A DNA stretch of 14,242 nucleotides from contig JACCZQ010000232.1 in NCBI GenBank assembly GCA_013695905.1, positions 1-14,242 of the forward strand, given 5' to 3'. How positions within the stretch are numbered: the first letter of the stretch is position 1; every line of letters starts with the position of its first letter. The notes below the pieces were generated by a model. It was given only the letters and a program-made list of their open reading frames with translations, had not been told where the DNA came from and made no database searches. The DNA is from Chthoniobacterales bacterium (lineage in GTDB: Bacteria > Verrucomicrobiota > Verrucomicrobiia > Chthoniobacterales > UBA10450). This document shows, one piece after another, positions 1 to 7,165 of this stretch. Made by a program: the position numbers and the translations under genes.

Positions 1-369
1 CGCCTGCGCTATCTGTTCTTCGGCTTCTTCAATATGTTTGGCCCGCTGCGGCTCGGCGACGATCGACAGCACTCCACCTACGGCCACATCAATCCCATCG
101 CCTATTTCTATCTCGCGCACGCGCTGCACGCCGCCGGGTTTACCGACATCAGTGTCTCCATCGACAAACTGCAGCGCCGTTCCTGGCTGGCCCTCGCTTT
201 CCTCTGGCTGCCGATTCGCCTCTTCTCCACGCTCGCCATGGCCAGGGAACGCAGTGCGAAGCTGCAGACGATGGACGCGCGGAACGAGCCGTTCGTCCGC
301 GACATGAACCGGCTCGACCTCTTGCTCGGCCGCACCATCGTGGTCGGCTGCCGAAAGGTGACAGAATAG
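1..369 (+). CDS. Probable SAM-dependent methyltransferase, C-terminal fragment
   Basis: The reading frame is open from the first base and ends at TAG 367-369, so the 5' end lies outside the window. About 122 residues are visible. They include a segment reading HINPIAYFYLAHALHAAGF, followed by a beta-strand-like ending LLLGRTIVVGCRK. This layout (a 'GH(I/V)NP' loop, a helix ending in AGF, a variable hydrophobic helix and a last strand ending in a lysine-rich tail) resembles the C-terminal end of class I methyltransferases of the Methyltransf_11 type. The SAM-binding glycine-rich motif would be upstream and cannot be checked. A hydrophobic stretch (LALAFLWLPIRLF) could touch the membrane or a lipid substrate. 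The gene runs tail-to-tail with the dehydrogenase gene with 8 bases between the stops. Family assignment is by pattern only; the substrate is unknown. Confidence 0.55.
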   Translation, partial: RLRYLFFGFFNMFGPLRLGDDRQHSTYGHINPIAYFYLAHALHAAGFTDISVSIDKLQRRSWLALAFLWLPIRLFSTLAMARERSAKLQTMDARNEPFVRDMNRLDLLLGRTIVVGCRKVTE

Positions 370-377
370 CAGCGCGG

Positions 378-2528
378 CTACGGATTTAACCGGAAGACCT
401 CCACCAGCGCGATGCCGTTCGGTTCGCCTGCGCCGCGGACGATCGCCGTGTAGGCTCCAGCCGGCAGCGTGGCGACGATCGCCGCCTCCGCATCATTTTC
501 CGGTGGCACTCCGCTGGCCATGATCTCGGCGGCCTGGTCCGAGCGCCAGTTGTCATTGAACGCCACCTGCACGCCGGACGCATTGACCAGCTGCAGCGTC
601 GGGTTCGGCAGGGCGTCGGCCACCCCGCGAGCGGTCAGCGATGGCCCGATCGCGCGGAGGATCACACGCTGCGTCCCTTCGAAAATCACCCCGCCGATCA
701 GGGCATCGTCGCCCGGTTGCACGCGACCGCGCGTGGAGAGATTCACGGCGTTCGCCGGTGTGTCTCGCTGCGCATCGAAGACCTCGACGAGCCCGATGCC
801 CGTCTCCCCGTCAACTCCGCGCGCGGTGACCGTGTAGGCGCCGGGCTGTAGCTCCGCAAGCAGCGCCGACTCCTGCGGGTGCGACGGCGCGAGGCCGGCC
901 TCGGAGATCTCCTGTTGGCGTGGATGCGTCATCCAATCGTCGTTCAGCCCAAGCTCCACGCCATTCTCGCCCTGCAGCCGCAGCGTTGGATTCGTGAGGC
1001 GGCCGGGGATCGGCTGACCATTCACGGCGAGGGAGGGACCGATCGCCCGCACCACGATCGACTTCGGCATGCTGCCGGTGACGATGAAGCCACCGATCAG
1101 AAAACCGTTCTCCTGCGCCTGCACGCGACCACGCGTCGAGAAGTTCAGCAGCGCCGGGACAGCAGGGATCGGCACCAGCTGCAAGATCTGGCCGGCGGTG
1201 TTGTTCGCGTTGTCCGCCATGACGTAAATCTCGCCGGCATCATCGACGCCGAAGCCTTTGATGCGGAGCGTGAAGGTGCGCGGATCGCTGCCGAGCCGCA
1301 GCTCCTCGATCACGCGGGTGGCGAGATTCGCATAGAAGAGCCGCCCGCCGGCCGGTGGTCGCAGGAAATCCCCGAAGACATACTTCTCCGCGAGGGCCGG
1401 GATGGCGCTGCCACGGTAAATGAAGCCGCCGATGACGGAGATGCCATCGCCGTGGTCATACTCCAGCACCGGGTCGATAAATGCCGGATTCGGATTTGGA
1501 TCCGGCGAGATGGAACCGTTCGCCGGGTTGAAAAGAAAACTGCCTTCTTTGCGGTTCCAGCCGTAGTTGCCGCCGGACTGCACGATGTTGACCTCCTCGA
1601 TCGCACCCTGTCCGACGTCTCCCACGAGCAGTTGATCCGACATCGCATCGAAGCTGAAACGGTAGGGATTCCTGAACCCGTAAGCGTAGATTTCATCGAG
1701 ACCGGCGACGCCCACGAACGGGTTGTTCGCAGGGACGCGGTAACGTCCGTTGCCGCTGATGGGATCAGCACTGCCCGCGGTGGTGGCAGGCGCCAGCGGA
1801 TCAAGGCGCAGGATCTTGCCGAGCAGATTCGAAGTGTCCTGGCCGTTGCCGAGGTTTGGCGTGTGGCCGGGGCCGACATCATTCCCAGCTCCGCCGTCAC
1901 CGATGGCGATGTAGAGATAGCCGTCGCGCACGCGAAAAGCGATCTTGCCGCCGTTGTGATTTGATTGTGGCTGATCGATCCGCACGACGTCGCGGCGCGT
2001 GGCGAGGTCCACGACATCAGGATCAATCGCGGAGACCTGCCACTCCGTGACGACGCTCTGATTATCAAAGGCTCCCGACATCGGCACCGTGAAGTCGGCG
2101 GGGGCGACCGGCTCCTCCGTCTGGTAAGTGAAGAACCGCCGGAAACCGGGGCTGCCGGGGTCGCTGAACCCGGGATGAAACGCGAGCCCGAGCAGACCGC
2201 GTTCGCCGCCGGATTTCACCTGCGCCACGATGTCGAGAAACGGCGTTGGCTGCACCACCCCAGCCCGCAGCACGCGAATGCGTCCCGGCTGCTCGACGAT
2301 AAACAAACGCCCGCTGCCGTCCTGCGCCGAGACCATCTCGACCGGCGACGACAATCCGGCGGCGACCTGCTGCACTTCCACGGAGACGACACCCGGCTCT
2401 ACGTTCGGCAGCTGCGCCACCGCCGCTCCACTGAGCAACGCGACCCCAAAAATCGCCATCGCCCAACGCACCTGCACCCGAACTCCCCAATCCCTTGCAC
2501 GTTCACTCATAGACCCTCCCGGTTTCAC
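378..2528 (-). CDS. Secreted PQQ-type glucose/sorbosone dehydrogenase with two C-terminal STRG/GPSL repeats
   Basis: Probable periplasmic or exported six-bladed beta-propeller sugar dehydrogenase of the GSDH/YliI (aldose sugar dehydrogenase) family, which oxidises aldoses with PQQ. Counting from the GTG at 2528, the protein has 716 residues. A hydrophobic signal segment (MAIFGVALLSGAAVAQ, 24-39) is followed by the propeller at about 50-452. Visible motifs are GERGLLGLAFHP (108-119), NHNGGKIAF with the family's conserved histidine (190-198), YIAIGDGG (206-213), GKILRLDP (237-244), YAYGFRNPYRFSFD (281-294), and VGDVGQ followed by EEVNIV and GGNYGW. Residues 461-587 and 596-714 are two copies of a beta-rich repeat. 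Three starts are possible: GTG 2528 (AAGGAG eight bases upstream), ATG 2510 (GGAGG four bases upstream) and ATG 2459, at the signal core. No PQQ synthesis genes are in the window. The sugar substrate is not predictable. Confidence 0.88.
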   Translation of the reverse strand: MKPGGSMSERARDWGVRVQVRWAMAIFGVALLSGAAVAQLPNVEPGVVSVEVQQVAAGLSSPVEMVSAQDGSGRLFIVEQPGRIRVLRAGVVQPTPFLDIVAQVKSGGERGLLGLAFHPGFSDPGSPGFRRFFTYQTEEPVAPADFTVPMSGAFDNQSVVTEWQVSAIDPDVVDLATRRDVVRIDQPQSNHNGGKIAFRVRDGYLYIAIGDGGAGNDVGPGHTPNLGNGQDTSNLLGKILRLDPLAPATTAGSADPISGNGRYRVPANNPFVGVAGLDEIYAYGFRNPYRFSFDAMSDQLLVGDVGQGAIEEVNIVQSGGNYGWNRKEGSFLFNPANGSISPDPNPNPAFIDPVLEYDHGDGISVIGGFIYRGSAIPALAEKYVFGDFLRPPAGGRLFYANLATRVIEELRLGSDPRTFTLRIKGFGVDDAGEIYVMADNANNTAGQILQLVPIPAVPALLNFSTRGRVQAQENGFLIGGFIVTGSMPKSIVVRAIGPSLAVNGQPIPGRLTNPTLRLQGENGVELGLNDDWMTHPRQQEISEAGLAPSHPQESALLAELQPGAYTVTARGVDGETGIGLVEVFDAQRDTPANAVNLSTRGRVQPGDDALIGGVIFEGTQRVILRAIGPSLTARGVADALPNPTLQLVNASGVQVAFNDNWRSDQAAEIMASGVPPENDAEAAIVATLPAGAYTAIVRGAGEPNGIALVEVFRLNP

Positions 2529-2536
2529 CGATCGTT

Positions 2537-2542
2537 CTCCTT
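2537..2542 (-). promoter_or_regulatory. Shine-Dalgarno AAGGAG of the dehydrogenase gene
   Basis: On the minus strand AAGGAG lies eight bases before the GTG at 2528. It is the clearest ribosome-binding site in the window and favours GTG 2528 over ATG 2510, whose GGAGG (2515-2519) is only four bases away. Many other genes here have no convincing SD and start within or next to a preceding stop. Confidence 0.6.
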
Positions 2543-2619
2543 CAACTTGCGGCGACGTGCCGCCGGACGCAACGGACGCGCGGTAAACGGCGCCTAGTCA
2601 CCACCGGAATTCTTTGTTA

Positions 2620-2629
2620 GTTAGGCGAC
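2620..2629 (+). repeat. GTTAGGCGAC motif copy, lpxC leader
   Basis: The 10-mer ends two bases before the lpxC ATG and recurs exactly at 7534-7543 inside recN. It belongs to the GTTAGGC-containing set described in the findings. Confidence 0.4.
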
Positions 2630-2630
2630 T

Positions 2631-3947
2631 ATGCCTGCGACGCCCGAGCTTCAACACACCGTCGGAAAATCCGCCAGCCTGAGCGGCACCTCGTTGCATA
2701 CGGGCGAGAAGGTGACGCTCCGCCTGCAGCCGGCGCCGGTCGATCACGGGATCAAATTTAAACGCAAAGATCTGCAGGAGGAGCCGACGATCGACGCGCG
2801 CGTCGAGAATCTGAAGACGGTGGAGCGCGCCACCACCATCGGCGAAGGCGCCATGCGCGTGCACACGGTGGAACACGTGCTGGCGGCGCTCTCGGCGATG
2901 GGTGTGGACAACGCCATCATCGAGATGGACGCCAACGAGCCACCGATCGGCGACGGCAGCGCGATCGGCTACGTCGAGATGATCAAGAAAGCAGGTGTGA
3001 TTCCGCAGGAGTCGCCCCGCCGGCCTTTCACGGTGCGCGAGCCGCTCCACATCGAGACGAAAGGCGGCTCCGTGCTGGTGGTGCTGCCGGATGAGAAATT
3101 TCGCATCTCCTGCACTCAGGTGGGCCCGCAGGGGCGCTTCACACAATTTCTTTCAACCGAAATTACACCGGCAATTTTCGAGAAGGAGATCGCGCCGGCG
3201 CGGACGTTTGTTTTCTACGAGGACGTGCAGCCGTTGATGGAGAAGAATCTGATCAAAGGCGGAAGCCTGGAGAATGCCATTGTGATTCGTGGCGATGCGG
3301 TCCTGAGCAAGGAGCCGCTGCGTTTCGAGGACGAATTCGTGCGGCACAAGATCCTCGATATGATCGGCGATCTCGCGCTCGTGGGGCATCGCCTCCGCGG
3401 GCACATCATCGCGGTGAAGCCCGGCCACGGGCCGAACGCGGAGCTGGCGCGAACCCTCGTCCGTGAGCACGCGAAGACCATGCCGGCCCTGCAGCCGCGC
3501 GCCTTTCCGGCGGGAGAAGGCGGTCTCGACATCAAGCAGGTCATGGACATTCTGCCGCATCGTTACCCGTTCCTGATGGTCGATCGGATTCTCGGCTTTG
3601 AAGGCGAGACGAAGATTACCGGCGTCAAATCGGTCACGATCAACGAGCCCTACTTCGGCGGGCACTTTCCCGGCCACCCCGTCATGCCCGGCGTGCTGCA
3701 GGTGGAGGCGATGGCGCAGGTGGCCAGCATTTTGATGATGAAGATCACGCAGAGCGCCAGCCGCATCGGCTATTTCATCAGCGCGGACGATGTGAAATTC
3801 CGGAAACCGGTTTTCCCCGGCGACACCCTCTTCATTCATGCGGAGCTGACGAAATCCCGCGGCGGTAAGCTGGCGAAGGCGAAGTGCCACTGCGCCGTGA
3901 ACGACCAGGTGGTCTCCGAAGGCGAGCTGATGTTCACATTCCTGTAA
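2631..3947 (+). CDS. lpxC/fabZ: Bifunctional UDP-3-O-acyl-N-acetylglucosamine deacetylase / 3-hydroxyacyl-ACP dehydratase (LpxC-FabZ fusion)
   Basis: A 438-residue cytoplasmic fusion. Residues 1-285 are LpxC, the zinc deacetylase that commits to lipid A synthesis. Residues about 298-438 are FabZ, the hot-dog dehydratase of fatty-acid elongation. LpxC motifs are HTVEHVLAAL (catalytic Glu81, zinc His82), FVRHKILDMIGDL (zinc His239 and Asp243) and KPGHGPN (His266, matching E. coli His265). FabZ motifs are ILPHRYPFLMVDR (308-320) and GGHFPGHPVMPGVLQVEAMAQ, with catalytic His345 and Glu359. All key residues of both enzymes are present, so both halves should be active. The start fits the usual LpxC N-terminus (LSGTSLHTGEKVTLRLQPAP). 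No good SD is seen. The stop TAA shares its last base with the lpxA ATG, implying coupling. Such fusions are established in Bacteroidota and occur in some other phyla; joining them ties use of the shared 3-hydroxyacyl-ACP pool to one polypeptide (inference). Confidence 0.96.
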   Translation: MPATPELQHTVGKSASLSGTSLHTGEKVTLRLQPAPVDHGIKFKRKDLQEEPTIDARVENLKTVERATTIGEGAMRVHTVEHVLAALSAMGVDNAIIEMDANEPPIGDGSAIGYVEMIKKAGVIPQESPRRPFTVREPLHIETKGGSVLVVLPDEKFRISCTQVGPQGRFTQFLSTEITPAIFEKEIAPARTFVFYEDVQPLMEKNLIKGGSLENAIVIRGDAVLSKEPLRFEDEFVRHKILDMIGDLALVGHRLRGHIIAVKPGHGPNAELARTLVREHAKTMPALQPRAFPAGEGGLDIKQVMDILPHRYPFLMVDRILGFEGETKITGVKSVTINEPYFGGHFPGHPVMPGVLQVEAMAQVASILMMKITQSASRIGYFISADDVKFRKPVFPGDTLFIHAELTKSRGGKLAKAKCHCAVNDQVVSEGELMFTFL

Positions 3948-4726
3948 TGGACGACGTGCAGATTCACCCCACCGCGATCGTGGATTCCAGCGCGGAGCTC
4001 GGCGCCGGCACGGTGGTAGGACCTTACTCGATCATCGGCCCGGAGGTGGTGCTCGGCGCCGGCTGCTGGCTGCAGCATCATGTGACCCTCTGCGGTCCGA
4101 TGCGCGCCGGCGCGCGGAACAAGTTCTACGCCTACTGCTCGATCGGGCAGCAGACGCAGGACCTGAAATACGCGGGCGAGCCGACCTACCTCGAGATCGG
4201 GCAGGAAAACACTTTTCGCGAATTCTGCACCGTGAACCGCAGCACCACCGCCGCCGGGAAGACGCGGATCGGCGGCTGCGGCAATTTTCTCGCCTACAGC
4301 CATATCGGGCATGATTGTGAGGTCGGCGACGCCGTCATCTTTTCGAACAACGCCACGCTCGCCGGCCACGTGCAGATCGGCGACCACGCGGTCATGGGCG
4401 GCCTCACCGCCGTGCATCAATTCTGTCGCATCGGACCATTCGCCATCACCGGCGGCTGCTCGAAGATCGTGCAGGACGTGCCCCCCTTCCTGATCGCGGA
4501 CGGCAATCCCGCGGAGATCCGCGGCATCAACCTGATCGGCCTGGAGCGGAATGGCTTTGCCCCCGAAAGCGTGAAATGGATCAAGGAAGCGTTCCGCCTC
4601 ATCTACCGCTCGAAGCTGAACACCCGGCAGGCGGTGGAAGCCGTGCAGAAGGAACTGCCCGCGAACAAAGAGATCACCCAGATCCTCGACTTCATCCGTG
4701 GCAGCGAACGCGGGATCATTCGTTAG
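3947..4726 (+). CDS. lpxA: Acyl-[ACP]-UDP-N-acetylglucosamine O-acyltransferase LpxA
   Basis: Catalyses the first step of lipid A synthesis, moving a 3-hydroxyacyl chain from ACP to UDP-GlcNAc in the cytoplasm. The 259 residues form a left-handed beta-helix of hexapeptide repeats (about 5-180) and a C-terminal helical part (about 195-259), close to the usual length of about 260. The catalytic histidine is His122 in the segment HIGHDCEVGD, matching E. coli His125; His141 in LAGHVQIGD matches E. coli His144. By hand alignment the acyl-length 'ruler' position (E. coli Gly173) is Gly170, which would allow a long acyl chain of about C14; this is inference. The ATG at 3947 overlaps the lpxC-fabZ stop by one base, so the longer open frame beginning at 3884 is not the gene start. 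The stop TAG lies inside a TCGTTAGGT sequence, and the gene ends seven bases from the opposing TIGR03790 gene. Confidence 0.96.
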   Translation: MDDVQIHPTAIVDSSAELGAGTVVGPYSIIGPEVVLGAGCWLQHHVTLCGPMRAGARNKFYAYCSIGQQTQDLKYAGEPTYLEIGQENTFREFCTVNRSTTAAGKTRIGGCGNFLAYSHIGHDCEVGDAVIFSNNATLAGHVQIGDHAVMGGLTAVHQFCRIGPFAITGGCSKIVQDVPPFLIADGNPAEIRGINLIGLERNGFAPESVKWIKEAFRLIYRSKLNTRQAVEAVQKELPANKEITQILDFIRGSERGIIR

Positions 4727-4728
4727 GT
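4720..4728 (+). repeat. TCGTTAGGT, near-copy of the 9-mer
   Basis: This variant differs from TCGTTAGGC only in the last base and contains the lpxA stop codon TAG. It has the same orientation as the other copies. Confidence 0.35.
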
Positions 4729-4733
4729 CGCTT

Positions 4734-6320
4734 TCACGGCGTGGCCGCAGGCAGCGCAGGCGGTGGCGGACTCAGATCCGCTTCCACTTTCCGGAACAAC
4801 GCCACCGTCGCCGCATCGGAGACGATGCGCAGGACACTCCGCACCACCTCCACCCCGCGCTTCGGTTGCCCCTGTTGCGCCCATCCGTTCGCCTCGTGCA
4901 GCACCGACCGCAAAATGTCGTCGCGTTTCGTGTAGATCGCCCGCGCCTGCTGGAAGTGGCTCGTCGCCGCCGCCCAATTTCCCTCCTCCGCCTCACGCAG
5001 GCCGATGTCTTCGATCATCGCCGCGTTCTTCGCGCGGGACGCCGCCTCCCGCGCCAGCTTCCGGAATTCGGCCGGCGATTGATCCAAATGCTTGAGCGTA
5101 AACTCGCGCATCATGCGCCAGTCGGAGGCCGGCTTCTTCGGGTCCGGCGTTTCGAGTTGCAACCACTTCGCATACGGCCGGTAGAGCGGGTCGCCCACCA
5201 TCACCGTCATCCACGATAACACCGGCGTCGCCATGTAGGCGCTCTCGGCAAACGTGAAGCCGTGCAGCAGCCGGTCGTTCAGAATATTCAGATAGGTGGT
5301 GAGCTGCAGATACGGCTCGTAGACGTTCCCGACGGTCGCGGCTGCTCCCCGCTCCACCAGCGGTCCCACCCAATGCGCATTCGGATCGCGCAACGTCGCC
5401 GCGCTGAAGGAGTGAATGTGCACCGCCACCGCGCCCCGCGTAAAACGAAAGGCGGGATCCACAAACGGCCCCGCCACCCCGCCCGCGTACCAGCCGTAGT
5501 ACAGCGCGCAATCACTCATCGGATATCCTTCCGGAAAGATCGTCGGCAGACTGTCGTGCACCACCGGCACACCCGACTTGCGGAATTGCTGCACCACCTC
5601 CTTCAGCCAATCGTCGCCGACCGCGAGGCCACCCGCAGGATTCTGCGCGCTATCCACATACGCGCGGCCCCAGAGTCCGGTCTTCTCCGTTTCGATCGCG
5701 TCGGTGATCATCCGCCGCACCGTCGCGCTCGTCGGCGCGTCGAGCCGACAGACCAGCATCTGCACGGAATCTCCCGTCTCCATAAAGGCGCGGAAGCTCT
5801 TGAAGTACAGATTGTTGAGCGCGCCCGAAATCTCCCGCGAGAAGCGACCGAGCACCGTCAACTCCGAGTCCACCGAGGCATCATTGCGGTTCCCGATCGG
5901 ACCTTCGCGCGGCTTATCGCCCTCGTACGCCTCCGCCGCGCGGATCTTCAGCGGCATCCCCTTCATTAACGCGACAAAACGGATGCTGTTCGCCGTCACC
6001 CGCGTTTCGCCGTCCGCCGAGTCGCTCACGGTCCACCACTTCCGCTTTCGAAAAACCTCCCGCAGCGGTTTCGCGATCGTGCGGTCATAATCCTCCCGGC
6101 TGATCTCCTCCTCCGTCGAGCAGGCGAGCCCCACCAGATGATCACGAGGGATGCCGCGCTTTTGCGCGTAGAATTTCGCGAGCGCGGCAGACTCCGAGAT
6201 GTTGCTGTTAAATATTACGATCGTGGCCTTGGCCAACGCTGGATCCGCGGCCTCGGCCCGTGGTGCGGTGAGCAACGTCACCGCCACCACCAGGCTCAGA
6301 ATCAAGGCCCGCCCGTTCAC
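4734..6320 (-). CDS. Exported TIGR03790-family protein of unknown function
   Basis: The 528-residue protein starts at GTG 6320, which overlaps the upstream MBL-hydrolase stop as GTGA. The open frame runs further upstream, but that part only reads the MBL gene out of frame. Residues 1-24 are a signal peptide (charged start, LILSLVVAVTLL core, cleavage after AEA). The conserved core (about 30-385) has NSNISESAALAKFYAQKRGIP (38-58), a CSTEEEISREDYD segment (67-79), ALYYGWYAGG (272-281), AVHIHSFSAATLRD (298-311), GNVYEPYL (331-338) and a closing GDPLYRPY (376-383). This pattern fits TIGR03790, a family of unknown function seen in Verrucomicrobiota and other phyla. The final GDP-motif strand is reminiscent of caspase/gingipain-like folds, but no His-Cys pair can be assigned. 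Residues about 430-510 are helical and TPR-like, then a proline/alanine tail. It probably acts outside the cytoplasm. Confidence 0.8.
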   Translation of the reverse strand: MNGRALILSLVVAVTLLTAPRAEAADPALAKATIVIFNSNISESAALAKFYAQKRGIPRDHLVGLACSTEEEISREDYDRTIAKPLREVFRKRKWWTVSDSADGETRVTANSIRFVALMKGMPLKIRAAEAYEGDKPREGPIGNRNDASVDSELTVLGRFSREISGALNNLYFKSFRAFMETGDSVQMLVCRLDAPTSATVRRMITDAIETEKTGLWGRAYVDSAQNPAGGLAVGDDWLKEVVQQFRKSGVPVVHDSLPTIFPEGYPMSDCALYYGWYAGGVAGPFVDPAFRFTRGAVAVHIHSFSAATLRDPNAHWVGPLVERGAAATVGNVYEPYLQLTTYLNILNDRLLHGFTFAESAYMATPVLSWMTVMVGDPLYRPYAKWLQLETPDPKKPASDWRMMREFTLKHLDQSPAEFRKLAREAASRAKNAAMIEDIGLREAEEGNWAAATSHFQQARAIYTKRDDILRSVLHEANGWAQQGQPKRGVEVVRSVLRIVSDAATVALFRKVEADLSPPPPALPAATP

Positions 6321-7084
6321 AGCTCCAGTTTCAATCCGTCGTAGGCCATCCGCGCGTGCGGCGGCAGATCCGCTTCGGCGGCGTGCGCCAGCTCGTGCGC
6401 GATGTGAGTAAAGTAAGTCATCTCCGGTCGCACCCGCTCCGCCACCGCCAGCGCCTGATCCACGCTCAGGTGCGTCGGATGCGGCTTCGGCCGGAGCGCA
6501 TCGATCACCAGCGCTTTCACGCCGGCGATTTGCGCCGCGCTCGCCTCCGGGACCTCGCTGCAATCGCTCAGATAAGCGAGCAACTTCACACCGTCACGCG
6601 AGAATAAATAACCGTTCACCGTGGCGTGACCATGCGGCACCGGCAACGGCGTGATCGTCGTCGCCCCGAGCTCAAAAGGTCCGTCCACAATGTGCGGCTC
6701 TGGTTTCAGATAACCCGGAAACGGATTCTCCGCCTCGAAGGCAAACCGGAACACCCGCCGCAGATCCGCCATGGTCTCCGCCGCCGCATACACCGGCATA
6801 GAGCCGCGGATCGCGCCGAACCGCCGCAGATCGTCGAACCCCATGATGTGATCCGTATGCGAGTGCGTGAACACCACCGCATCCAGTCGGCGGATCCTCT
6901 CTCGCAGCGCCTGCGTCCGGAAATCCGTGCCGGTATCCACCACCCACGCGCACTCCGGAGTTTCGAGATAGATCGAAGACCGGAGGCGTTGATCGCGCGG
7001 ATCAGGCGAGCGGCACACGGCGCAGTCGCAGCCGATCATCGGCACGCCCTGTGAGGTGCCGGTGCCGAGGAAAGTGACGATCAG
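6317..7084 (-). CDS. MBL-fold metal-dependent hydrolase, PhnP-like; start codon uncertain (probably CTG 7084)
   Basis: A cytoplasmic metallo-beta-lactamase-fold phosphodiesterase of the PhnP type. It has the N-terminal strand IVTFLGTGTSQGVP, a cysteine pair in GCDCAVCRS as in the PhnP zinc site, the dinuclear metal motif HSHTDHIMGFDDL, a later HGH, YLSDCSE with the bridging aspartate, and PHPTHLSVDQAL. Family members cleave cyclic phosphate diesters; the natural substrate here is unknown. The first GTG in frame is 7045, but beginning there would remove the first conserved strand. The homologous sequence continues upstream, where the frame is open back to a TGA at 7154-7156 without any ATG, GTG or TTG. 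CTG at 7084 gives a family-like N-terminus (M-IVTFLGTG) and 255 residues; ATC 7081 or 7096 are alternatives. The stop overlaps the TIGR03790 GTG by four bases, so the two are probably co-translated. Confidence 0.85.
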   Translation of the reverse strand: MIVTFLGTGTSQGVPMIGCDCAVCRSPDPRDQRLRSSIYLETPECAWVVDTGTDFRTQALRERIRRLDAVVFTHSHTDHIMGFDDLRRFGAIRGSMPVYAAAETMADLRRVFRFAFEAENPFPGYLKPEPHIVDGPFELGATTITPLPVPHGHATVNGYLFSRDGVKLLAYLSDCSEVPEASAAQIAGVKALVIDALRPKPHPTHLSVDQALAVAERVRPEMTYFTHIAHELAHAAEADLPPHARMAYDGLKLEL

Positions 7085-7097
7085 TTGATGGTTGATA
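7084..7097 (+). repeat. Two tandem heptamers GTTGATG/GTTGATA
   Basis: Two adjacent 7-base units differing at one position lie between the MBL gene and recN. They cover the proposed CTG start of the MBL gene. The following bases (GATGAGT, GGTGAGA, GTTCAGA) look like decayed units, but that is subjective. Confidence 0.35.
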
Positions 7098-7165
7098 GAT
7101 GAGTGGTGAGAGTTCAGAACAGCGGCGCAGTCTCCGCTCGCACCCCGGAAGTCTCAACCTCGCAA
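7085..7165. promoter_or_regulatory. Divergent spacer between the MBL hydrolase and recN
   Basis: The 81 bases between the proposed MBL start and the recN ATG must hold the promoters for both transcripts. I see no LexA-type inverted repeat and no clear -35/-10 pair. A GTG at 7103 is in frame with recN, but the 21 extra residues it would add do not resemble a RecN N-terminus. Confidence 0.35.

Larger units (their letters stand above)
2529..2630. promoter_or_regulatory. Divergent intergenic region between the dehydrogenase gene and lpxC-fabZ
   Basis: This 102-bp spacer must carry promoters for both directions. I see no convincing -35/-10 pair at normal spacing on either strand. It contains a short GCGGC/GCCGC inverted repeat (2549-2553 with 2559-2563), just upstream of the dehydrogenase SD, and CGCCTA/TAGGCG (2591-2596 with 2622-2627), whose right arm ends four bases before the lpxC start. 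No strong SD precedes lpxC. The location is certain; the internal sites are not. Confidence 0.4.

Noticed and set aside
879..1964. Plus-strand open frame of 361 codons opposite the dehydrogenase gene
   Set aside because: Composition is Arg/His/Ala/Asp-rich with no recognisable motif, and it lies wholly antisense to a clear GSDH propeller. Long antisense frames are expected from GC-rich codon use.
2598..3146. Minus-strand open frame of 182 codons reaching into the lpxC promoter
   Set aside because: It is antisense to the LpxC zinc-site coding region, His/Arg-rich, and lacks any domain pattern.
3884..3946. Upstream extension of the lpxA frame
   Set aside because: It reads the FabZ coding end out of frame; the LpxA hexapeptide repeats begin right after ATG 3947.
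6321..6563. Upstream extension of the TIGR03790 frame
   Set aside because: The added 81 residues are an out-of-frame reading of the MBL gene, and the signal peptide begins right after GTG 6320.
7103..7165. GTG 7103 as the recN start
   Set aside because: The extra 21 residues do not resemble RecN, whose family N-terminus begins at ATG 7166.
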